The position numbers were made by a program, and so were the translations under genes. A DNA stretch of 64,000 nucleotides, from contig DATHBD010000070.1 of assembly GCA_035296325.1 (NCBI GenBank), positions 1-64,000 on the forward strand. Direction: 5' to 3'. This DNA is from DATHBD01 sp035296325 (GTDB taxonomy: Bacteria; Actinomycetota; Actinomycetes; Mycobacteriales; Micromonosporaceae). Of this stretch, positions 1 to 8,686 are shown piece after piece. The notes below the pieces were generated by a model. The model did no database searches, had not been told where the DNA came from, and worked only from the letters and a program-made list of their open reading frames with translations. How positions within the stretch are numbered: position 1 is the stretch's first letter; each line of letters opens with the position of its first letter.

Positions 1-117
1 GTGGAGTGCGGCATCAACCGACTCAAACGCCACCGCGCCGTAGCCACCCGATACGACAAGCTCGCCGTCCGATACGAAGCCACCCTCCACATCACCGCGA
101 TCAACGAATGGCTGTAA
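1..117 (+). CDS. IS5-type transposase, C-terminal fragment (gene starts left of window)
   Basis: An open frame enters from the left edge and stops at TAA 115-117, giving the last 38 residues of a protein. The tail contains RYDKLAVRYEATLHITAIN, the usual end of actinobacterial IS5-family DDE transposases. The catalytic residues would lie to the left of the window, so whether the copy is complete cannot be seen. The 18-bp inverted repeat that follows at 154-225 is too far from the stop and too internal in style to be called a terminal inverted repeat of the element with confidence. Confidence 0.75.
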   Translation: MECGINRLKRHRAVATRYDKLAVRYEATLHITAINEWL

Positions 118-153
118 CGCACTTCGAGACAAGCTCTAGCCCACCCCCCCTCG

Positions 154-225
154 GCGATCTTGCAGTTGTGCCTCGGGCAAACCCCGGCAAGTCGGACGAA
201 ACGGCGAGCACAACTGCAAGATCGC
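154..225. repeat. 18-bp perfect inverted repeat (hairpin), possible terminator or intergenic repeat
   Basis: GCGATCTTGCAGTTGTGC at 154-171 is matched by its exact reverse complement at 208-225, with a 36-nt loop. It sits between the transposase stop (117) and the 3' end of the convergent F420 reductase gene (248), where a bidirectional terminator would be expected. Palindromes starting with GATCTTGCA are, from general familiarity, common intergenic elements in Micromonospora-like genomes, so it may equally be one copy of a dispersed repeat. Confidence 0.7.
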
Positions 226-247
226 GGGGGCAAGGGTTACGACCGAC

Positions 248-979
248 TCAGAGGTCGGTGACCCGGATGCCCGCGTGGGCCTTGTACCGCCGGTTGATCG
301 CGATCAGGTTGGCGGTGAACGCCTCGACCTGCCCGGCGTTGCGGAGTCGGCCGGCGTAGATGCCCCGCATCCCTTCGATCAGACCGGCGAGCGCCTGCAC
401 CTTCCCGACGGCCGCCCGGTCGTCGCCCAGGACCAGGACGTCCAGGTCGATCCGGTCCACCTCGGGATCGGCCAGCAACGTAGCGCTCACGTGGTGGAAC
501 GCGGCGCAGACGATCGAGTCCGGCAGCAGCGCGGCGGCCTGCTGGGCGGCGCTGCCCTCCGCCACCGGCAGCGCGTACGGCCCCTGCTTGTCGAAGCCCA
601 GCGGGTTCACACAATCGACCACGATGGTGCCGGCGAGCGGCCCCGCCAGGCCGGCCAGCAGTTCGGCGTGCCCCTCCCAGGGCACCGCCACGATCACGAT
701 GTCGGCTGAGCAGGCGTACGCGTTGTCGCCGCCGGTCACGGTGTCCGGCACGCATCCCGGCATCGCAGCGAGTTCGGCCGCCGCCTGCGCACCCCGCTCC
801 GCGGCGCGGGATCCCAGCCGTACCCGCTGCCCGGCGCGCCCGAGCCGGTAGGCCAGCCCCTTACCCTGATCGCCGGTGCCGCCGAGAATGCCGACCGTCA
901 GGCCGGACACGTCAGGCAGGTCACCAATGGCCACGGCAGCAACGGGCACGGCAGTACTGGGCACGTCGGCACTGGGCAC
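248..979 (-). CDS. npdG: F420-dependent NADP reductase (NpdG-like)
   Basis: Predicted 243-residue cytosolic oxidoreductase that exchanges hydride between coenzyme F420 and NADP. A Rossmann nucleotide-binding start (GILGGTGDQGKGLAYRL) appears about 30 residues in, followed by an SRAAER segment suited to binding the NADP 2'-phosphate, then VIVAVPWEGH and VVDCVNPLGFDKQG, typical of the NpdG / F420-dependent NADP oxidoreductase family. I chose GTG 979 because GAGGGGGAG lies just upstream and the start abuts the stop of the RNB gene at 981, which suggests co-transcription; longer in-frame starts would run into that gene. F420 enzymes are common in actinobacteria, so the assignment fits the host. 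The N-terminal 25 residues are Val/Pro/Ala-rich and the exact start is uncertain. Confidence 0.85.
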   Translation of the reverse strand: MPSADVPSTAVPVAAVAIGDLPDVSGLTVGILGGTGDQGKGLAYRLGRAGQRVRLGSRAAERGAQAAAELAAMPGCVPDTVTGGDNAYACSADIVIVAVPWEGHAELLAGLAGPLAGTIVVDCVNPLGFDKQGPYALPVAEGSAAQQAAALLPDSIVCAAFHHVSATLLADPEVDRIDLDVLVLGDDRAAVGKVQALAGLIEGMRGIYAGRLRNAGQVEAFTANLIAINRRYKAHAGIRVTDL

Positions 980-980
980 G

Positions 981-2432
981 TCAGCGCTCCCCCTCGTCGG
1001 CCCGCTCGAAGCGGACCCGGCGTCGTGTCGGATCCGCCTCCACCAGGCGGACCCGGATCCGTTCACCGAGCGGCAGGTCGGCGCCGTCGCAGCGCGCCCG
1101 CACCGGCGGATCATCTATCGCGACCGTACCCCCGGCCACCCCACCACGCCCGCCCGGCTCTGCGACGTCGGTCACGGCGGCATCGAAGGTCTCGCCGATC
1201 CGCCCACTGAGCAACGCGGCCTCAACCAGCTCAACGGCACCCCGCTCGGCGGCACTGGCGACACGGTCGGTGTTGCTCATCACCTCCGGCAGCTTCGGCA
1301 GTGCCTCCCGGACCCACTCGGGCACCGCCACGGCGTTGTGCAGGCTCAGGCACACCTCGGTGGCGTACCGGTCGGCCAAGCGCCGCAGCGGGGCCGTGAC
1401 ATGGGCGTACGGGCCTGCGACGGCGGAGTGCTCCCGCACCGCTGGGAGCGCACCGTCGAATGCGGTGTACCCCGCGCCGCGCAGGATCTCCGGCACCTGG
1501 TCGAGGAATGCGGCCGCCCGCGGGCTCGCCGGGTCGAGCCCGGCGATGACCGAGCCGACCGCCGCACCATCCGGCCACGCGATGCCGAGCGCGCCGGCCG
1601 CGGCGCGTAGTCGATCCAGCGATTCCGGCCGGGGTGGTGGCATGGTTCGCAGCAGCCCGAGGCCGCCGTCGAGCATGAGCTTCGCCGCGGACGCCCCGGT
1701 CAGCAGCGAGATCTGCGCGTTGTACTCCTCGACCGGCACCGGCGGCCGCAGCGTCAGTCGCCACCCGGCGCCGTTGCTCTCGCCGTCCGGCTCGATCTCC
1801 TGCTCGATGGTGGGCAGATCGATCGCACCCCGGGCCAGCCCTCGCGCGATGAGCAGCCGGCCGATCTCGGGCAGCAGGGCGATCGGCTCCGCCAACCGAT
1901 CGGCGTCCACATCGGCCTGCACGCCGGCATAGTTCAGCTTGGCCCGGCTGCGTACCGCCGCCCGTTCCAGCCGTACAGCCGAAGTGGCGCCGTCGGCGTC
2001 GAGGTCGATGCACCACACCACCGCCGGGCGGATCTGGTCCGGCAGCAGGCTGGCGGCGCCTTCGCTGAGCTCGGGCGGGTGCAGCGGCACCTTGGCATCG
2101 GGCAGGTAGACGGTCTGCCCGCGCACCCAGCTCTCGCGGTCGACGTCACCACCGGGTCGGACGAACCACGCCACGTCGGCAATGGCGTACCAGACGCGGT
2201 ACCCGCCGCCGGTCCGTCGGGCCAGGCACACGGCCTGGTCGAGGTCGCGCGACGTCGGCGGGTCGATCGTGACGAAGGGAATTGCGGTGTGGTCGATGGC
2301 AGGTGCCACGACCGATCGGGCCGCCTCCTCGGCCTCACGCCGCGCCGCGAGCGGGAACTCCGTGGGGAGTCCCAACTCGCGGCGCAGTGGCGCGAAGTCG
2401 ATCTGCGGCGCCCGGACGCGTCGGATGCTCAC
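981..2432 (-). CDS. RNB-domain ribonuclease (RNase II/R family), short form
   Basis: A 483-residue hydrolytic 3'-5' exoribonuclease of the RNB family. FVTIDPPTSRDLDQAVCLA near residue 60 is the metal-binding RNB signature (IDPxxxxDxD), here ending in DLDQ rather than DIDD. The downstream segment YAHVTAPLRRLADRYATEV is the usual conserved RNB motif. RNase R proteins are often about 800 residues with cold-shock and S1 domains; this actinobacterial type lacks both and is essentially a bare RNB domain with a short N-terminal lead. It is followed immediately by the F420 reductase gene on the same strand. The start at ATG 2432 (SIRRVRAPQIDFAPL) matches the family's usual beginning. Confidence 0.9.
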   Translation of the reverse strand: MSIRRVRAPQIDFAPLRRELGLPTEFPLAARREAEEAARSVVAPAIDHTAIPFVTIDPPTSRDLDQAVCLARRTGGGYRVWYAIADVAWFVRPGGDVDRESWVRGQTVYLPDAKVPLHPPELSEGAASLLPDQIRPAVVWCIDLDADGATSAVRLERAAVRSRAKLNYAGVQADVDADRLAEPIALLPEIGRLLIARGLARGAIDLPTIEQEIEPDGESNGAGWRLTLRPPVPVEEYNAQISLLTGASAAKLMLDGGLGLLRTMPPPRPESLDRLRAAAGALGIAWPDGAAVGSVIAGLDPASPRAAAFLDQVPEILRGAGYTAFDGALPAVREHSAVAGPYAHVTAPLRRLADRYATEVCLSLHNAVAVPEWVREALPKLPEVMSNTDRVASAAERGAVELVEAALLSGRIGETFDAAVTDVAEPGGRGGVAGGTVAIDDPPVRARCDGADLPLGERIRVRLVEADPTRRRVRFERADEGER

Positions 2433-2478
2433 CCGCTAGTCATACCAGCGACAGCACGTTCGTGCCCGGATGTACCAG

Positions 2479-3840
2479 CTAGTTCTGACCGCTTCCGTTG
2501 CCCATCGTGCCGGCGACGAACGATGCGGACGGCACGGCACTGCCGTTCGCGCTGACATTGCCGTTGCTCGACTGGCTGACCTTGGTCGACGACTTCGACC
2601 CCGCCTTGGCGGCCGGCTTCGCCGTGGCCTTGGCCTCGCCCTTCGTCGCCCTGGGACGCGCAGCGCGGGTCGCGACCGGCTGGCCGGCTGGCGAATCCCA
2701 GGTGATGCGGGATCCGTTGGCGCGGGCGTTTCCGGACGACCCGGCCGTCGAGCGACCGGCCGACGCCTTCGGCGTGGCTGGTTTGGTCGCCGTCGCGCGA
2801 CTGGGCGCGGCCGCCGACACGCCGCGGTTGCCGGCGGTACGGGTCGCGGCGGCGATCCTCTTCGCCCCCGTCGCCCGGCTACCGGCCGCCTTGGCGGTGG
2901 TGCCCTTCGCCGTCGCCGACCGACTCGAAGTCGACGTCGCCGGCACCGCCTTGGCTGCCCGCTTGGTGGCCGCGGACTTGGTCGCGGTGGACCGTGGTGC
3001 GACAGCGGTCTTCTTGGCCGGCGCCGACTTCGCGGTGGTCTTCTTGACGGCCGCAGCGGTCTTCGACGCCTTCTTCGCCGGCGTCGCTGCGGTGGTCTTC
3101 TTTGCCGCGGTCTTCGCCGGCGTGGCCGACCCAGTGGTCTTTGCCGCCGTCGTCCGCTTGGTCGCGCCAGCCTTCGTCGGCGCGACGCTCTTCGCGGCGG
3201 CCCTCGTGCTGGCCGTCTTGGTCGCGACCTTCGTGGTGGCCGTCTTGGCGGCGGCCTTCGTGGTGGCCTTCGTGGTGGTTGCCTTGGTCGTGGGCTTCGT
3301 CGTGGCCTTCGTGGCGGCCGCCGTCGACGTCCTGCCGGTCGCCTTCGTCGTCGCCCTGGCTGGCGACTTGGTGGCGGTCTTGGCCGGAGTCGCCTTGGCG
3401 ACGGCCTTCTTCGCCGCCGACGTGACCTTTTCGGCAGCCTTCTTCGCCGCGGTGGCCGCCTTGGTCACCGTGGCCTTCGCCGCACCGGCGCCGCTCGCCT
3501 TGGTGGTCTTCGTCGCCGGAGTGCTCCGCGAGATTGTGGCGTTGGCATTCGCCTTGCGCATCTGGGATACGCGGGTGGCGGCCGCCGCCTTGCTGGTCGC
3601 CGTCGGAGTGGCGGTGGACTTGGCCGCCGCACTGACCTTCTTGGCCGGGCTCGACGTCGCCGCCGCGGTCTTCGTCATGGTTTCCTTCGCAGTACTGGAT
3701 TTCGCTGTACCTGACCTGGTCGCGGCACCGGACTTGGCTGCGGCACCGGCCCCCCGTGCCGCGCCCGCCGACTTCGTCGCCGGAGTTGCGGCCGCGCGTC
3801 TGGCGGCCGGCTTCGTGGTGGCCTGCTTCGCTACGGCCAT
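2479..3840 (-). CDS. Ala/Lys/Thr-rich histone H1-like repetitive protein
   Basis: A 453-residue protein that is almost entirely low-complexity: repeated TKA, AAKS, TPAKKA and TAKS blocks, strongly basic, with no globular domain visible. Such tails occur in eukaryotic H1, in HupB-type nucleoid proteins of actinobacteria and in H1-like bacterial proteins, and they bind DNA non-specifically. Here no HU domain precedes the tail, so a stand-alone nucleoid-compacting role is inferred rather than shown. I chose ATG 3840 (AVAKQATTKPAARR) because GAGGGGGAG lies 6 nt upstream; an in-frame start at 3909 is possible but has a weaker site. The long Val/Ala/Phe-rich frame on the opposite strand is a composition shadow of this gene. 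The C-terminal 60 residues lose the Lys bias and become Ser/Gly/Asn-rich. Confidence 0.7.
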   Translation of the reverse strand: MAVAKQATTKPAARRAAATPATKSAGAARGAGAAAKSGAATRSGTAKSSTAKETMTKTAAATSSPAKKVSAAAKSTATPTATSKAAAATRVSQMRKANANATISRSTPATKTTKASGAGAAKATVTKAATAAKKAAEKVTSAAKKAVAKATPAKTATKSPARATTKATGRTSTAAATKATTKPTTKATTTKATTKAAAKTATTKVATKTASTRAAAKSVAPTKAGATKRTTAAKTTGSATPAKTAAKKTTAATPAKKASKTAAAVKKTTAKSAPAKKTAVAPRSTATKSAATKRAAKAVPATSTSSRSATAKGTTAKAAGSRATGAKRIAAATRTAGNRGVSAAAPSRATATKPATPKASAGRSTAGSSGNARANGSRITWDSPAGQPVATRAARPRATKGEAKATAKPAAKAGSKSSTKVSQSSNGNVSANGSAVPSASFVAGTMGNGSGQN

Positions 3841-3918
3841 CGTGTTCTCCCCCTCATCGGAGCTATTCGTTGCTGTCTGGACTGTGGTTGGTGATGGCTG
3901 ATCAGCCACCGGTGAGCA

Positions 3919-4131
3919 TCAGCGCTCGCCTTCCCAGCGAGCATTTTCGGTGTCCCAAGCATCGTTGCGCTCCTGCACGCGTTCGAGTGCCCGCTCCGCC
4001 TCGTTGGCAGAGCCGAAGGGCCCCAGCCGGTTCACCGCAGCGCATGCGTTGGCGTCCGTCTCGACCCGATGATGTGAAAGGCACCAGTAGTAGTGCTCAA
4101 CACCGCTGCTGCTCATGAGGTAACTGTGCAC
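3919..4131 (-). CDS. Small conserved hypothetical protein
   Basis: A 70-residue acidic protein beginning at GTG 4131, or at the internal ATG 4116 (SSSGVEHYYWCLSHHRVE), which is probably the real start. It contains one Cys and paired His (YYWCLSHHRVE) and then a helical, Glu/Arg-rich half (NEAERALERVQERNDAWD). Proteins of this style occur in Micromonosporaceae and have no known function. It lies upstream of the H1-like gene on the same strand with a 78-bp gap. Confidence 0.6.
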   Translation of the reverse strand: MHSYLMSSSGVEHYYWCLSHHRVETDANACAAVNRLGPFGSANEAERALERVQERNDAWDTENARWEGER

Positions 4132-4501
4132 CGCAAACTAATCGCGCGCCACCGAAACAACCAAATATCGCCCACAAATCCACAGTAGACGTAGTCGGTC
4201 CACAACATCTGCGTCCGGTTGAACCCCGCTACGTTGCATCCGGCCGGCCCCCGGCGCTGCCGCAAGGATGCCGAATCAACGCCCAACCGCCTATCCAGGA
4301 CCAGATCGGAGCCCGGCGAGGAACCGAGGGCAGAACTTCTTGACAATCACGGTCATCAATGGCTGCATCCGGCGGGCGCCGGGAACTTTCTTGGCCTGGT
4401 CGCGCCCGGGTAATCTGATCGAGGACCCTCAAAGCGGACATGGTGCCCAATCTTGCCCACAGGGACGTCGGCGCGGAGGCCGATCCGAGGGCGCACCGGT
4501 A
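4132..4501. other. Intergenic stretch, no gene seen
   Basis: About 370 bp with lower GC at its left end and no frame with credible codon use or a ribosome site. Short overlapping frames here on both strands change composition randomly and I do not support them. No clear hairpin or repeat was found. Confidence 0.5.
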
Positions 4502-5026
4502 TCAGGGCAGCCATTTCTGAAGGATCACCGCGTGCCGCTGGTATCCCAGCCGGTCCTCGTAGACCGGTACGGACATCGTGCTGTGAAGGTTCGTGTCGAG
4601 CGACACCAGGGCCGCACCGTGGGTGCGTCCCCAGCGCTCGACCTCACCCATGAGGGCGGTGCCGACGCCGGTGCGCCGGTGCCCTGCGCGCACGGCCAGA
4701 GCGGCGACGTAGACCTGCGGGAATCCGCGCGTGCGGACCATGCTGCGGCCGGCGTCATCGGCCGCCGGCCGCAATGTCGCCCACACCAGACCAAGCAGCT
4801 CGTCGCCGCGCGAGGCGACCAGGCGTAGGTGCCCGACTTGTTGTTCGGCATTGATCTGCTCGAACCAGGCAACCAGGCCCTCCTTCACCGGCACCTGGTA
4901 GTTCTGCGGATCCAGATCGGCGTAGTACCGCGCCGCATCGAGCCACACCTCAGCACATCCGGCTCCGTCGCCCACGCGGACGGCGCGGATCGTAACGGCC
5001 GTGTCCGCGCCCGTTCCACCGTTCAT
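4502..5026 (-). CDS. GNAT-family N-acetyltransferase
   Basis: A 174-residue acetyl-CoA-dependent acetyltransferase. The acetyl-CoA loop is VRAGHRRTGVGTALMGEVE (motif A, R-x-x-G-x-G/A), preceded by YVAALAVRAGH and followed by a strand with VSLDTNLHSTMSVPVYEDRLGY, the typical GNAT motif B with its Tyr. The N-terminus (IRAVRVGDGAGCAEVWLDA) is also typical. The substrate cannot be told from sequence. The gene stands alone, divergent from the SDR gene at 5322. Confidence 0.85.
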   Translation of the reverse strand: MNGGTGADTAVTIRAVRVGDGAGCAEVWLDAARYYADLDPQNYQVPVKEGLVAWFEQINAEQQVGHLRLVASRGDELLGLVWATLRPAADDAGRSMVRTRGFPQVYVAALAVRAGHRRTGVGTALMGEVERWGRTHGAALVSLDTNLHSTMSVPVYEDRLGYQRHAVILQKWLP

Positions 5027-5321
5027 CTGCCCGTCCTTTCGTTGGAAGCGATGCCATTGTTGGCTGCGTCCTGAGGGCGGGCCATGTGGGAAATCCCGCG
5101 CCCGACCGAGGGTACGAAATCACGTTCTCCCGGCCGCCAGAAGCCCCATCATGGCGAGAATCATCCACACCACGAGGTAGCCGAAATGCGGCAGCCTGGG
5201 ACACGGCCGTCCGGTATCCACAGGGCAGCCACGCTCGCCGACACCTGGCAGGCTGACACGCTGGTACGCATGAGGAGCCGCGCGGGTCCACGGTGGCCCG
5301 GCGGGTTTGGAAGGAGCACCC

Positions 5322-6104
5322 ATGGCTGATGCGCTGACCGGGCGGGTAGCGGTGGTCACCGGAGCAAGCCGTCGACAGGCGATCGGCGCCGCGGTCGCCC
5401 GTCGGCTGGCCGCCGATGGGGCGAGCGTGTTCCTGCCGTCGTGGCCCGCCTACGACGCTGAAACGACCTGGGGAGCCGACGACGGCGGCCCCGAGGGTCT
5501 GGTCGAGGAACTCCGGGCGGGCGGCGCGAAGGCCGTCCATCATGGCGCGGATTTCGCCGATCCGGGAGCGCCGGCCGAGGTCATCGCAGCCGCCCGGGAT
5601 GCCTTCGGACATGTCGACATCCTGGTCGCCAACCACGCCCGCAGCCATCGGCAGGGGCTGGAAGAGCTCACCGCAACCGAGATCGACCTCAGCTTCGCGG
5701 TGAACACGCGCGCCACGTTGCTCCTGATCCAGGCGTACGCCGCCCAGCATGACGACACCCGGCCGGGTGGCCGCGTGGTGCTGTTCACGTCCGGTCAGTA
5801 CCACGGCGCGATGCCCGACGAGCTGCCCTACATCGCGGCGAAAGCGGCACTGCATGAGCTGACGCCCAGCCTCGCCGTACATCTGGCCCGCCGGTCCATC
5901 ACCGTCAACTGCGTCAACCCCGGCCCCAACGACTCGGGGTGGGCCCCACCCGAGGTGATCGCGGAGTCCGCCGACCGGATTCCCGGTGGGCGGTGGAGCA
6001 CCCCTCGGGACACCGCACGGCTCGTCGGCTGGATCGTCAGCGATGATGCCGAATGGATCACCGGCCAGACCATCGCCTCCGATGGCGGCTGGTCGGCCCG
6101 CTAG
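5322..6104 (+). CDS. SDR-family oxidoreductase (FabG-like)
   Basis: A 260-residue classical short-chain dehydrogenase/reductase. The NAD(P) loop is VVTGASRRQAIGAAVARRL near the N-terminus, NNAG is replaced by VANHARS, the catalytic Ser is in LFTSGQY and the Tyr/Lys pair is in PYIAAKAAL. The C-terminus (GQTIASDGGWSAR) closes as in SDRs. ATG 5322 is chosen over an in-frame TTG at 5307 because GGAAGGAG sits 5 nt upstream. The altered NNAG-equivalent motif and DDTRPGGRVV segment place it outside FabG itself; it may reduce a specialised 3-oxoacyl or sugar substrate. A short GGGTGG/CCCACC hairpin follows near 6155. Confidence 0.88.
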   Translation: MADALTGRVAVVTGASRRQAIGAAVARRLAADGASVFLPSWPAYDAETTWGADDGGPEGLVEELRAGGAKAVHHGADFADPGAPAEVIAAARDAFGHVDILVANHARSHRQGLEELTATEIDLSFAVNTRATLLLIQAYAAQHDDTRPGGRVVLFTSGQYHGAMPDELPYIAAKAALHELTPSLAVHLARRSITVNCVNPGPNDSGWAPPEVIAESADRIPGGRWSTPRDTARLVGWIVSDDAEWITGQTIASDGGWSAR

Positions 6105-6283
6105 CCGGAGATCCAAGCCGTGACCCAGCTGTGACCAAAGTTCAAGAACTGAAGTGGGGGTGGCCGCATCCCACCTCATGACAAGCCACTTCGAGTGTGA
6201 GGCAAAGACATGCGTGCGACTTCCGTGACAATGTCCATCGTCGCCGTTGGCCAGCAACGTTGAGCCTGACCGGCGGTACGACG

Positions 6284-6682
<399 letters not shown>

Positions 6683-6771
6683 CGTCGCAGCTGCCATGGT
6701 ACGTGGCGACGCCCGGCTCGCCGCAGGCGTGCCGCGCCGGGGCGCGGTACAGCGGCTAGCCTGGCCGGAGC

Positions 6772-7548
6772 ATGGACACCACAGACATTGCGCTGCTGCT
6801 CGGGGCCGGGCTCGCGGCCGGGACGGTGAACGCGATCGCCGGCGGCGGGTCGCTGATCACGTTCCCGGCGCTGGTCGCCACCGGGCTGTCGCCGGTGTCG
6901 GCCAACGTGACAAACTCCGTCGCGGTCTTTCCGGGGTACGCGGCGAGCGTGGTCGGCAGCCGCGCCGACCTCGCCGAGCTGGCGGTGAACCGGCGCCGGC
7001 TGCTGGTCTCGCTGACCCCCACGGCGGTGCTGGGCACCGCGCTGGGGTGCGCGCTGCTGCTGGCGACGCCGGAGCGCGCGTTTGAGCTGGTCGTGCCGTT
7101 TCTGGTGCTGACCGCGGCCGGCGTACTGGCCTTCCAGGACCGGCTACGCCGCGTGGTGGGTCACCCGCACGACATGACGCCCCGTCGCCGGGCGCTCTCG
7201 CTGCATGCGATGGTCGGCCTCGGTTGCGTGTACGGCGGATACTTCGGCGCCGCCCTGGGCGTCATGCTGGTCGCCGCGCTCGGGTTGGTGCTGCACGAGA
7301 CGCTGGCCCGGATCAGTGCGCTGAAGAACGCCGTCTCCGCGCTGGAGGGCCTGGTGACGGTGCTGGCGTTTGCCGCGTTCGGGCCGGTGAACTGGGCCGA
7401 TGTGGCGGTGCTGGCGCCCGCCACGGTCACCGGCGGCTACCTCGGCGCGCGCGCCGCCCGCCGGATGCCGGCTCGGGTCCTGCGCCCGGTCATCGTCGGC
7501 TTCGGGGTGCTGGTCGGCCTGATCCTGCTGTGGCGGGCGCTGCGGTAG
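6772..7548 (+). CDS. TSUP-family permease (TauE/SafE-type sulfite exporter)
   Basis: A 258-residue integral membrane protein with about eight hydrophobic helices arranged as two related halves. The first half begins ALLLGAGLAAGTVNAIAGGG, and the second half carries GGYFGAALGVMLVAAL. These Gly-rich segments (AIAGGGSL and GGYFGAALG) are the family signature. TSUP proteins export sulfite, sulfoacetate or related small organic anions; the substrate here is unknown. The gene is divergent from rnpB and converges on the RNase H/phosphatase gene, overlapping its 3' end by 59 bp. Confidence 0.88.
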   Translation: MDTTDIALLLGAGLAAGTVNAIAGGGSLITFPALVATGLSPVSANVTNSVAVFPGYAASVVGSRADLAELAVNRRRLLVSLTPTAVLGTALGCALLLATPERAFELVVPFLVLTAAGVLAFQDRLRRVVGHPHDMTPRRRALSLHAMVGLGCVYGGYFGAALGVMLVAALGLVLHETLARISALKNAVSALEGLVTVLAFAAFGPVNWADVAVLAPATVTGGYLGARAARRMPARVLRPVIVGFGVLVGLILLWRALR

Positions 7549-8686
7549 CCGGCAGCGGGAGGTGGGCGGTGTCGTTGACCGAGCGCACCGCGAGACCGCC
7601 GTCCGGCCAGGAGTCCACGATGGACAGGCCCGCGGGGTCGAGGTAGCACCGGTGCAGGAACGTGTCGCTCGCGGCCAACGCGTCGCGGAGGATGAGTTTG
7701 ATCGGTGAAACGTGGCTCACCACGACCACCCGCTCCCCGGCGCGCTCGGCCCGCAACCGGGCAACCAACCGCCGGACCCGCAGCGACACCGTCTCGAACG
7801 ACTCCCCGCCCGGCGGCGCGACGGACGTGGACCCGAGCCAGGTGGTCAACTCGTCCGGATAACGCTCCCGCACCTCGGCGAAGGTGAGCCCCTCCCACTC
7901 GCCGAAGTCGCACTCCACGAGATCGGGCTCCACGGTCACGCCCACCGGGCCGGCCGCCGCGGCGATCGCTTCGGCGGTCCGGACACAGCGCGCCAGTGGC
8001 GAAGTGAGCACCGCGTCGACCGGGCCGGCGAGCGCCGCGATCCGCCGGGCCACCGCCTCGGCCTGGTCGAGCCCGCGCGGCGAGAGTGGCACGTCACCGC
8101 GGCCGGAGTACCGGCGCTCCGCCGTCATCGCGGTCTCGCCGTGCCGGGCCAGGAGCACCCGCAGCGGCGGGTCGGCCTTGACCGGCTCCCACGCGGTGAG
8201 TGCCGGCGGCGCGGAGATCGCGTCCGACCCGCTCGGGAAAGGCTGCGCGGGCGGTGCCGACGGGTCCTGGATCTTGCCGTCCATCGCGGCGTTGGCCAAC
8301 GCGTCGGCCCGCTTGTTGCGGTCCCGGGGGATCCAGGTGAACCGGACCACCGCGAATCGCCGTACCAACGTCGCCGCCTCGGCGGCCAGCGGCCGAAGGC
8401 CGGGGTGCTTGATCTTCCACCGGCCCTCCATCTGCTCGACCACGAGCTTGGAGTCCATCCGCACCTCGACCTCGGCGGCGCCGAGTTCGGCGGCCGCCTG
8501 CAGGCCGGCGATCAGACCGGAGTACTCGGCGACATTGTTCGTCGCCACACCGAGGGCGGCGAAGCGCTCGGCGAGGACGGCGCCGGTCGCCGGGTCGAGT
8601 ACCACCGCGCCGTACCCGGCCGGTCCGGGGTTGCCCCGCGCGCCGCCATCGGCCTCGACGATCACCGATCGCCCGGCGGCAGTCAC
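7490..8686 (-). CDS. Bifunctional RNase H / CobC-type acid phosphatase
   Basis: A 398-residue two-domain protein. The N-terminal type I RNase H domain shows the four acidic positions in VEADGGARGNPGPAGYG, EYSGLIAGLQ, MDSKLVVEQM and RNKRADALAN. The C-terminal histidine phosphatase domain (about residues 195-390) has the RHGET phosphohistidine motif followed by YSGRGDVPLSPRG and the second His in VVSHVSPIK. This fusion (Rv2228c-like) is typical of actinobacteria: it removes RNA from RNA/DNA hybrids and can act as alpha-ribazole phosphatase in cobalamin synthesis. GTG 8686 overlaps the stop of the zinc-ribbon gene (GTGA), which favours coupled translation; upstream in-frame codons run into that gene. 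Confidence 0.9.
   Translation of the reverse strand: MTAAGRSVIVEADGGARGNPGPAGYGAVVLDPATGAVLAERFAALGVATNNVAEYSGLIAGLQAAAELGAAEVEVRMDSKLVVEQMEGRWKIKHPGLRPLAAEAATLVRRFAVVRFTWIPRDRNKRADALANAAMDGKIQDPSAPPAQPFPSGSDAISAPPALTAWEPVKADPPLRVLLARHGETAMTAERRYSGRGDVPLSPRGLDQAEAVARRIAALAGPVDAVLTSPLARCVRTAEAIAAAAGPVGVTVEPDLVECDFGEWEGLTFAEVRERYPDELTTWLGSTSVAPPGGESFETVSLRVRRLVARLRAERAGERVVVVSHVSPIKLILRDALAASDTFLHRCYLDPAGLSIVDSWPDGGLAVRSVNDTAHLPLPATAAPATAGSGRPAPRSRR

Noticed and set aside
2470..3901. Long rightward open frames opposite the H1-like gene
   Set aside because: They mirror the repetitive composition of the minus-strand gene (Val/Ala/Phe or Arg/Gly only), have no ribosome site and no domain.
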